64,000 nucleotides of DNA from Methylobacter sp. (GTDB lineage Bacteria > Pseudomonadota > Gammaproteobacteria > Methylococcales > Methylomonadaceae), in the NCBI GenBank assembly GCA_028716975.1, contig JAQUOU010000004.1:62001-126000 (forward strand), given 5' to 3'. A program made the position numbers and the translations under genes. This document shows, piece by piece, positions 57,126 through 64,000 of the stretch. A model generated the notes under the pieces. It worked only from the letters and a program-made list of their open reading frames with translations. It was not told where the DNA came from and did no database searches. The first letter of the stretch is position 1; every line of letters begins with the position of its first letter.

Positions 57126-59104
57126 CAACTTATTTCCCGTTGGCGCATTTCGGCGGGTTCAGGTTCCGCTATCCAGCCGTGCGCTACTTCGGTTTTCAGT
57201 TGCGCGTAAAAAGCATCAATCTCGCCGCCGAAGCGTTGCCATAAATCCTTGGCGCTCATTTCGCCTTTGTGCCGAATCAACAGCGTTGCCAACGGGGCTT
57301 GGGCTTTGATGTCTGGTGCTTGGCTCAGTCTTAACGGGGCGATAAGTTCGGTTTGCGGGGCTTTCATGGATTCGTCCTTTTTTTGTTCGATAGCAACACC
57401 AGTAAGGTTGGCAATAACGATATTTGCAAAGCGGTTACCAAGTTCATGTTGTTTGATGAGTTGTTTTTCATAATTGTCGAGCATCCGCATTAAATTTTCG
57501 ACTTTCTCCAATATTCGAATCTGCTCTGCTTGTGGCGGCAAAGGTATTGTTATTGCCCTCAGCCTATCCTGTGTAATGTTCATTTGGCTTTCCGCCATGC
57601 CTGTCTTTAATCGTTCTAAAGTTCTACCGGTTTCACCAGCAGACAAACAAAGCGCAACAAAACGGGCATTTATAAGATCATCAACAATATGAAATCTAAT
57701 TAATTTGTCTGAGATCATCAAACGAGGGGGAGCATCATCAACAACACAGCAGATACCAACCCGGTTTTTTGGACCAGCTCGAGTTATTAGTATGTCGCCA
57801 ATCTTCACTTCATATTGCGGGCGCGGCTCCAACGCACCAGGCAACTCTTTATGTTCATTAGGTTGAAAACGTAACGTTTGCACTGCGGTTGTTTTCAATA
57901 TTGCCCATTTAGATTCTTCGTCCCGAGGACTCGGCAGACATGAAGGACTCCAACCTGCATCAATGGTTGATATGGCGTCATCGAGTGTAATTTTCTCCCA
58001 ATGACCAGGAAGAATGGTTTCTTCAATTTCTTCGGCTTTAACAGGCTTTTTACGGGCTATCGATCCACCTGCTAACCCAATTTTCTTAGCCTGTAGGACT
58101 TTTCCATATAAATCAGTTGCTGATTCGTCCGAATCATCGTATTGACTTAAATAACCTGAAACAGCTAAATCCAGAATTGCTTGACGAAGACTCGTAACAT
58201 CCTCCGGCGCACTAAACAACTGGCCAAAGTGGTCGGCGAGGCGTGTCCAGGTGGTTTGGAGTTCGTGGGGGCTGGTGGCGGTGGCGACGGCTTGCAGGGT
58301 GGACTGGCGCAGGGCGTTTTGCAGTTTGCGGCGCTGCTGTTGTTGCTTTTCCAGCGTGTCGCACAAGGCCATCAACTCATCGACTTTGGCGACGATACGG
58401 GCTTGTTCGATCTTTGGAGGAAATGGAAATAAGGCTTCTCGTACAGTATCTGTACTAACACGCGGAAGATTCATTCCGTATGTTGCCCCATTTGCATAGG
58501 CGATAAAGTAAGGTGATTTAAGATACCAACGAAGATAGCTGGCCTCGATTTGGTCAAAAAAAGATATTGGGCTAATTTCAGTCGTACAAACACCAGGAGT
58601 ATCAGCGATCAGTACTTTATCCAGATATGGCCGTAATTTTCCATAAAGCACGGAATTAGCGGGAAATCCATTTTTGGTACTTTTGAATTTTCTTTCCTTA
58701 GCTGTAACCTTCGATAAAAGTCTTGAAGTGCATTTTTCAATATCTTCAAGCTCGAGTACCCATGTATTTTCGGTAACGTTGGAATACTCCAATTTAGGTG
58801 CGTCCCCGTAATTCGTAAGAGTCCCAAGACGCACCCAAGCCCAACCTTCTGGCAACAGCCAAGGCACTTCTGATTTAGCAATATTCCTTGGGGATGGTTG
58901 ACGTTTTAGCTGTTTTTGAGCAATCAAGCGGTTTTGAGCTTCTAAATTTTCCTTAATCAGACTATTCGCATCAATATCACTTGTTTGCCGATTTGTTAGA
59001 AGGCCGCTTATTGCTAGTTGAAGAACTAATTGTCTTATCTGAGTTATCCCCCCCGGCGCATTCGCAATATGCCCAAACTCCGCCAAAAACTGTTGTGCGT
59101 CCAT
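57125..59104 (-). CDS. hsdS: Type I restriction enzyme specificity subunit HsdS
   Basis: HsdS recognises the two halves of the DNA target. The 659-residue protein shows an internal duplication: [20 protein letters not shown] near residue 17 recurs as [20 protein letters not shown] near 300, and [19 protein letters not shown] near 230 recurs as [19 protein letters not shown] near 530. Between these lie two variable recognition domains (about 70-225 and 350-525). The last 90 residues form an additional domain ([21 protein letters not shown]), giving more than the usual length. It overlaps the DUF1016 stop by one base. Confidence 0.92.
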   Translation of the reverse strand: MDAQQFLAEFGHIANAPGGITQIRQLVLQLAISGLLTNRQTSDIDANSLIKENLEAQNRLIAQKQLKRQPSPRNIAKSEVPWLLPEGWAWVRLGTLTNYGDAPKLEYSNVTENTWVLELEDIEKCTSRLLSKVTAKERKFKSTKNGFPANSVLYGKLRPYLDKVLIADTPGVCTTEISPISFFDQIEASYLRWYLKSPYFIAYANGATYGMNLPRVSTDTVREALFPFPPKIEQARIVAKVDELMALCDTLEKQQQQRRKLQNALRQSTLQAVATATSPHELQTTWTRLADHFGQLFSAPEDVTSLRQAILDLAVSGYLSQYDDSDESATDLYGKVLQAKKIGLAGGSIARKKPVKAEEIEETILPGHWEKITLDDAISTIDAGWSPSCLPSPRDEESKWAILKTTAVQTLRFQPNEHKELPGALEPRPQYEVKIGDILITRAGPKNRVGICCVVDDAPPRLMISDKLIRFHIVDDLINARFVALCLSAGETGRTLERLKTGMAESQMNITQDRLRAITIPLPPQAEQIRILEKVENLMRMLDNYEKQLIKQHELGNRFANIVIANLTGVAIEQKKDESMKAPQTELIAPLRLSQAPDIKAQAPLATLLIRHKGEMSAKDLWQRFGGEIDAFYAQLKTEVAHGWIAEPEPAEMRQREIS

Positions 59105-60159
59105 CAGGCTTCCTCGCCGCTACTATCGGCACTGCGGTTTTCCAGCTGTTGCCGTGAGCGGGTGATGGCTTCGTGCAGTTTTTGTTGCAGCAGGGCTTTG
59201 GGCGGCAGTTCGGTGAGGTATTCGGCGACGTGGATCCCGCTGGCGTCCAGTTCCAAGAGTTCGATTTGTTCGTGTTTTTTGCCGCTGCACAGGATGATGC
59301 CCAACGGCGCGGCTTCGCCGGGTTCTTGTTCGTGTTTGGCCAGCCAGCGCAAATACAGCTCCATTTGGCCTTTGTCGGCGGCTTTGAAGTCGCCCAGTTT
59401 TAAATCAATCGCCACCAGGCGTTTGAGGCGGCGGTTGTAAAAGAGCAGGTCGATGTAGAAATCGTCGTTGTCGATTTGCAGCCGCTTTTGGCGGGCGGCA
59501 AAGGTAAAACCCGCGCCCAGTTCCAGCAGAAAGTTTTCCAGTTCGCGCAGAATGGCGTCTTCCAGGTCTTTTTCCAGATAGCGGTCTTGCAAGCCGAGAA
59601 AGTCCAGTACATAAGGGTCTTTCAGTATCAATGTTGGGCTGAGCTCGTTAGTTGCGCGCAAGTTGGCTAATTCGCTGGCCAGTAATTCTTTAGGTTGGCG
59701 GGATAAGGCGGTGCGTTCGAACAGTAAGGAATCCAGGCGCGCTTGCAGGGTGCGGGTGCTCCAGCGTTCCTGCTGGCACATTTGCAGGTAAAAGTCGCGT
59801 TTCAGTGGGTCTTCGATGTAGATCAAGCTGCGTAGGTGCGTCCAGCTCAATTGTCTACTCACTGCGTAGACAATTTCCAGATCGTCGAAGGCTTCGGCAA
59901 AGCGCAGCATGTGGCGCAGGTTTTTAGCTGAAAAGCCGCGTCCGTAGTCGGTTTCTAATTGTCTGGCCAGCGTCGAGATGATTTGTTCGCCGTATTCCGC
60001 ACGTTCGTAATTGAGCACTTCGGTACGGATGCGTTGGCCGATGTGCCAATAGAGTTGAGTTAAGGCGCTGTTGACGGTAGCGGCTAACGCCGTGCGCCTG
60101 GTTTCGATTAACTGGCGGATGTCGCCCAGTAATTGCGGGTTGGCTGGGTTGGCCGTCAT
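59104..60159 (-). CDS. DUF1016 (YhcG) family PD-(D/E)XK nuclease-like protein
   Basis: A 351-residue protein with the N-terminal DUF1016 helical domain (YWHIGQRIRTEVL, GRGFSAKNLRHMLRFAEAF, QLSWTHLRSLI) and a C-terminal PD-(D/E)XK fold: DDFYIDLLFYNRRLKRLVAIDLKLGDFK near residue 230 holds the Asp and the (D/E)XK-like pair (IDLKLG). Such genes occur often inside type I restriction loci. The overlap with hsdM (4 bases) and hsdS (1 base) shows it is built into the operon. It might act as an extra nuclease or as a phage-response factor. Confidence 0.88.
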   Translation of the reverse strand: MTANPANPQLLGDIRQLIETRRTALAATVNSALTQLYWHIGQRIRTEVLNYERAEYGEQIISTLARQLETDYGRGFSAKNLRHMLRFAEAFDDLEIVYAVSRQLSWTHLRSLIYIEDPLKRDFYLQMCQQERWSTRTLQARLDSLLFERTALSRQPKELLASELANLRATNELSPTLILKDPYVLDFLGLQDRYLEKDLEDAILRELENFLLELGAGFTFAARQKRLQIDNDDFYIDLLFYNRRLKRLVAIDLKLGDFKAADKGQMELYLRWLAKHEQEPGEAAPLGIILCSGKKHEQIELLELDASGIHVAEYLTELPPKALLQQKLHEAITRSRQQLENRSADSSGEEA

Positions 60160-61925
60160 TCAACGGTCTCCGCCGTGAAGTGGTGCGCCAAAGCGGCGGC
60201 CAGTTCGCTTTTGAGATTGTTTTCAGTTTCTTCGATCTCCCCCAACAAAGTTTTGTATTTCTCCAGCAGTAAATCAGGGTCATGACTTTCTTCTTCCGGG
60301 GCATTGGGGTTTTTGATGTCCAGGTTGAATATAGGCCAATAAAGGCGGTCACCTGCGGCTTGGGCATCGCGGGCTTGCAGACGCAAGGGTTCGGCTTGTT
60401 CGCGCAAGGCGGCGATTTGGGCGTTAATCTGTTCTCGATAGGCCGCATCGTTTGTGCCAACCAGGCTTTTAGCGAGGTCTTTAGCTTGGTTTTCCAAGCC
60501 TGACGCTTGATTATTGAGGGCTTCGGCACGTTGCCAGTGCGGCCCTGCGGCGGCTTCGGCCTGCTCGCGTTTGGTTTTAAAATCCACTTTCCAGGCGAAT
60601 TCATTTTCTACCCGGTCGGCAAAGTCGTTATCTACGCTGCCCCACCAGGCGATTTCGGGCGCGAATTCTTCAAAGCGGATCGGTTTGGTTTTGGAATAGC
60701 TTTTGTAACCTGCCGGGTAAGGGTGTTCGTAAAACCAGATGTTTTCGGTATGAAAATGTTCGCTGCCGTCATCAACAAACGCGCCTTTAATAAAAAACAG
60801 CAGATTGGTTTTAATGGTGGTATACGGGGCGAATACGCCTTTGGGCAGGCGAATGATCGTGTGTAGTTTGCACTGTTGCATCAGTCGCCGTTTGATTTCG
60901 CCCTTGATGCCATCGCCAAACAAAAAACCATCAGGCAATACGACGGCGGCACGGCCATTTTCTTGTAGCAGCTTAACGATGAGCTGCATAAAGAGGTCGG
61001 CAGTTTCTTTGGTCGGGTGGTGATAACCGGATGCCACGCTATCATCTTCGTAGCCGCCAAACGGCGGATTGGTGATAACGCAATCCACTTTATCGTTAGC
61101 GCTCCATTCATTCCAACCGATGGCTAAGGTATTTTTGTGTTCGATTTGGCTGGGCACGTCGATGCCGTGCAACAGCATGTTGGTGGTGCAAAGCAGATGC
61201 GGCAGTTGTTTTTTCTCAATCCCGTGAATCAGTTCTTCAATCGCACGTTGGTCTTCGGCGCTGGATTTTTTTGTGATCTGGTTACGGAAATGGTCAATAG
61301 CGGCTGTCAAAAAACCACCCGTTCCGCAGGCGGGATCCATCACTTTTTCGCGCTTGTCCAAACGCGGATTGATGCGATCCATCATAAATTGGGTAATGGC
61401 GCGTGGGGTATAGAACTCTCCGGCATTGCCTGCGCCGCGCAGATCGTTGAGCATTTGTTCGTAGACATCGCCTAAACTGGCTCGAGTTTTAAAGTCGTGG
61501 AAATTGATTGCTTCTTCCAGCTTTTCGATCACGGCCAGTAACTGGGCACCGGCCTTCATGTAGTTATTGGCGTCTTCAAAAACGCTGCGAATCACCTTGT
61601 GCTGCGGGCTTTGGTTGGCATCCAACTCTTTTAGCGCAGGAAACAGTTCGTTATTTACATAGCCAATAATTTCGGTAGGTGATTTCTGCGGGGCTTTCTT
61701 GCCATCCGCTCCCGGCACATAGGCTGCCCAGTTACGCCAGCGCATTCCCTCCGGTAGCGGTGATTTATATTTCGGATTATCGTCTTCCCATTCTTCTTCG
61801 CGTTGGTCGAAGACTTTCAGGAACAGCATCCAGGTTAATTGCCCCAGGCGTTGTGCATCGCCATCGACACCGTCGTCCTTGCGCATGATGTCTTGGATGG
61901 ACTTGATGGTACTGCTGAGGTTCAT
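60156..61925 (-). CDS. hsdM: Type I restriction enzyme DNA methyltransferase HsdM
   Basis: The 589-residue N6-adenine methyltransferase has an N-terminal helical HsdM_N domain (1-130), the SAM motif DPACGTGGFLTAAIDHF near residue 198 and the catalytic NPPFGGYEDD near 288. The C-terminal third contains a coiled region (EALNNQASGLENQAKDLAKSL) that probably contacts HsdS. It lies 33 bases after the hsdR stop and overlaps the DUF1016 gene by 4 bases. Confidence 0.95.
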   Translation of the reverse strand: MNLSSTIKSIQDIMRKDDGVDGDAQRLGQLTWMLFLKVFDQREEEWEDDNPKYKSPLPEGMRWRNWAAYVPGADGKKAPQKSPTEIIGYVNNELFPALKELDANQSPQHKVIRSVFEDANNYMKAGAQLLAVIEKLEEAINFHDFKTRASLGDVYEQMLNDLRGAGNAGEFYTPRAITQFMMDRINPRLDKREKVMDPACGTGGFLTAAIDHFRNQITKKSSAEDQRAIEELIHGIEKKQLPHLLCTTNMLLHGIDVPSQIEHKNTLAIGWNEWSANDKVDCVITNPPFGGYEDDSVASGYHHPTKETADLFMQLIVKLLQENGRAAVVLPDGFLFGDGIKGEIKRRLMQQCKLHTIIRLPKGVFAPYTTIKTNLLFFIKGAFVDDGSEHFHTENIWFYEHPYPAGYKSYSKTKPIRFEEFAPEIAWWGSVDNDFADRVENEFAWKVDFKTKREQAEAAAGPHWQRAEALNNQASGLENQAKDLAKSLVGTNDAAYREQINAQIAALREQAEPLRLQARDAQAAGDRLYWPIFNLDIKNPNAPEEESHDPDLLLEKYKTLLGEIEETENNLKSELAAALAHHFTAETVE

Positions 61926-61958
61926 TGGATTATTCTCTTATTGTTGTTAGGCTGATGT

Positions 61959-64000
61959 TTAGGCCTGTTTTTGCTCGGGTGCTTCATAGAGCACTTGTTC
62001 CAGCTCTTGTATGGCTTGGGCGTATTGCTCAGCACTGCCAAAAATGCCACGCCGAATTTGAGTTTTACTGCCGAACTGGTCAAAAGGCGGCAATTCTAAT
62101 ACTTTGGCATCTTCGATGTTTTGTACGCCATGGTCGGCAAATTTTTCCAGCAGGGCCTCAAGTACGGCTCGGGCTTGTTCACCATATTTGCCAAACACAT
62201 CGCGTTTCTTTACGCGATTGGCGCGCTCGCGCCGCGTGAGCGGTTTCTGATCAAAAGCGACATGGGCTACTAAATCGAAAGCATCTAACTCGCTGCCATT
62301 GGCCACAGCCTGCTGAAGGATGTTCAGCGGCACACCCTGTTCGGCGAGTTCTTCCAGCACCGCCTGTTTGCGTTCGGCACTGTTCCAGCGGCGAAGAAAG
62401 TCAGTCAGACTGCCAAATTCTGCCTGCAAAGTTTTTTTGATGTCGTCTCTCAGTAAGACACGGTAGTCTTCGGTAATGAGCTTGCCATCGGCATCCAGGT
62501 ATTGTGAACGCTCGACGGCCACGCGCACGTCAACATCATCAATGGCGTATTTTATACGACCTTGGCCACCGTTACTGCCGCCAATGTCCCCACCCGTTTC
62601 AGTGTCGTCCCTACCGGTAGAGTCTGTGCCGTAAGGTGATGGCTCCGGTTCGTTGGTTCCCGTTGGGGCTGGCGGCTCGGGAGGAACGACAGATTCATCC
62701 GGTTTGGGTTCGTAGATTACCACCGGTTCGCCATCGAAATCGGGATCGGCAAATAAACGCGTTGCTCCCTTAAAATCCATAATGGTGAAGTAGAGCTTTT
62801 GGTAATCTTCACGTAAACGAGTACCCCGACCGATGATCTGCTTGAACTCGGTCATTGAGTTGATGGTTTGATCCAACACAATGAGCTTACAGGTTTTGGC
62901 ATCAACACCAGTAGTGAGTAATTTGGAAGTTGTGGCAATAACGGGATAAGGCTCATCGTTATCGATAAAATAAGAAAGCTGGGCTTTGCCTTCGTTATCG
63001 TCGCCGGTAATGCGCATTACATACCTTCGATTTTTAGCAGCGGCTGGGATCAGTTTGACTAGTTCCTGGCGCATACGCTCGGCATGATCTTGGTCGTCGC
63101 AAAATACAATGGTCTTAGCCATTGGGTCTATTGCCTTGAGGTATTCCCAAACCCTGCCAGCTACCAACTGGGTACGCTTTTCCAATACTAGGTTGCGGTC
63201 AAAGTCCTTAGTGTTGTATTGACGCTGCTCGACGAGTTGACCCTGTTTATCAACCTTATTTTTTTCGGGAGTATAGCCCACAGCACCGACATCAGTGGCG
63301 ATGCGGATGACCTTGTATGGCGCGAGAAAGCCGTCTTCGATGCCCTGCTTGAGTGAGTAAGTGTAAACTGGTTCACCGAAGTAGGTAATATTGCTGACCT
63401 CTTTCGTTTCCTTAGGAGTAGCGGTAAGACCTAAGTGAGTGGCGTTAGTGAAATAGCCAAGCACCTCACGCCAAGCTGAATCATCAGCAGCACTCCCGCG
63501 ATGACACTCATCCACTACGACCAAATCAAAAAAATCCGCCGGAAACTGTCGGTAGATTTGTTTCCACTCCTCCTTACCCGTAACGGCTTGATAAAGAGCC
63601 AAGTAGATTTCATAGTTTTTCTTTACCTCTCGATTGATGACTTTGTGCATTACTTCGCCAAAAGGCGCAAAGTCTTGTTGCATGGTTTGGTCGACCAGGA
63701 TATTACGGTCGGCTAGAAACAAAATGCGCCGCTTTGCTTTGGCTTTCCACAAGCGCCAGATAATCTGAAAGGCCGTGTAAGTTTTGCCGGTGCCGGTAGC
63801 CATAACCAAGAGAACACGCTGCAGGCCTTTTGCGATGACTTCGATGGCACGATTGATGGCGACTTGCTGGTAATAGCGGGGTTCACGGCCGCTGCCGTCA
63901 GAGTGTATGGGCTGCTCGATAAGTTTGACCGCTTTTGCTTCTGTGACACCTTTCCACTGTTGGTATAATGGCCACAAGTCGCTCAATAAGGGAAATTCAT
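61959..64000 (-). CDS. hsdR: Type I restriction enzyme endonuclease HsdR, C-terminal part (cut by window edge)
   Basis: The frame is open through base 64000, so the N-terminal nuclease part lies to the right. About 680 residues are visible: a superfamily 2 motor with Walker A MATGTGKTYTAFQ, DECHRGSA (motif II), LTATPKE (III) and QIIGRGTRLRED (VI), then a Pro/Gly-rich linker (about 450-500) and the C-terminal domain that binds the methylase. A TTG at 63986 is not the start since coding continues upstream (EFPLLSDLW). It leads the operon, followed by hsdM. Confidence 0.93.
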   Translation of the reverse strand, partial: EFPLLSDLWPLYQQWKGVTEAKAVKLIEQPIHSDGSGREPRYYQQVAINRAIEVIAKGLQRVLLVMATGTGKTYTAFQIIWRLWKAKAKRRILFLADRNILVDQTMQQDFAPFGEVMHKVINREVKKNYEIYLALYQAVTGKEEWKQIYRQFPADFFDLVVVDECHRGSAADDSAWREVLGYFTNATHLGLTATPKETKEVSNITYFGEPVYTYSLKQGIEDGFLAPYKVIRIATDVGAVGYTPEKNKVDKQGQLVEQRQYNTKDFDRNLVLEKRTQLVAGRVWEYLKAIDPMAKTIVFCDDQDHAERMRQELVKLIPAAAKNRRYVMRITGDDNEGKAQLSYFIDNDEPYPVIATTSKLLTTGVDAKTCKLIVLDQTINSMTEFKQIIGRGTRLREDYQKLYFTIMDFKGATRLFADPDFDGEPVVIYEPKPDESVVPPEPPAPTGTNEPEPSPYGTDSTGRDDTETGGDIGGSNGGQGRIKYAIDDVDVRVAVERSQYLDADGKLITEDYRVLLRDDIKKTLQAEFGSLTDFLRRWNSAERKQAVLEELAEQGVPLNILQQAVANGSELDAFDLVAHVAFDQKPLTRRERANRVKKRDVFGKYGEQARAVLEALLEKFADHGVQNIEDAKVLELPPFDQFGSKTQIRRGIFGSAEQYAQAIQELEQVLYEAPEQKQA

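Overview
The window is chromosomal DNA from a gammaproteobacterium. Two gene orders typical of that class are intact: tRNA-fMet / rimP / nusA / infB, and gyrA / serC / pheA / hisC / tyrA-aroA / cmk / rpsA / ihfB. The split B12-dependent ribonucleotide reductase, the PEP-CTERM protein and the gene mix suggest a Methylococcales-like methanotroph. No methane-oxidation gene lies here, so the order is an inference and the class is firm.

Layout. (1) 1-8652, minus strand: infB (cut by the left edge), nusA and rimP behind an initiator tRNA and two tandem terminators, then pgpA-thiL-nusB-ribH-ribB(X)-ribE-ribD-nrdR, a riboflavin and housekeeping operon. (2) 8857-14213: an NTF2-like protein, a GNAT/PlsC acyltransferase pair that may make ornithine lipid, radA, a low-molecular-weight phosphatase and a dienelactone hydrolase-family protein. 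(3) 14394-17646: a complete ISAs1-type insertion sequence whose transposase lacks a normal start codon, a diguanylate cyclase and a VapBC/FitAB-type pair. (4) 18024-28992: gyrA and the aromatic amino acid supraoperon, running into rpsA and ihfB. (5) 29237-32113: feoABC behind a good Fur box. (6) 32198-45879: a HerA-like ATPase, a DUF3185 membrane protein, a very large cyclic beta-1,2-glucan synthase (2851 residues), a small secreted protein with glycine-rich repeats, tRNA-Ser(UGA), greB and hemF. (7) 46004-49542: a broken REP-associated transposase beside REP-like palindromes, then nrdJb and nrdJa behind two NrdR boxes. The nrdR gene itself is at 8200-8652, so the window holds a regulator and a likely target. 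(8) 49950-53763: a PEP-CTERM protein, an orphan HicA-like toxin, a CPA2 antiporter and a small secreted protein.

The accessory part is 53857-64000. It is a type I restriction-modification operon on the minus strand, cut by the right edge, in the order hsdR, hsdM, a DUF1016 PD-(D/E)XK nuclease, hsdS, a zeta-toxin/COG4185-like kinase, a 64-residue partner, an SMC/OLD-like AAA ATPase and two small unrecognised proteins. Most junctions overlap by 1-4 bases, so the accessory genes appear to be built into one transcription unit. At the downstream end is a block of about 225 bp that carries no gene but is dense in hairpins. It could be a non-autonomous IS200/IS605-type element or a structured RNA. 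These two items, the ATPase plus small-protein module and the hairpin block, are the best candidates for something undescribed.

No CRISPR array, rRNA, prophage or conjugation gene was seen.
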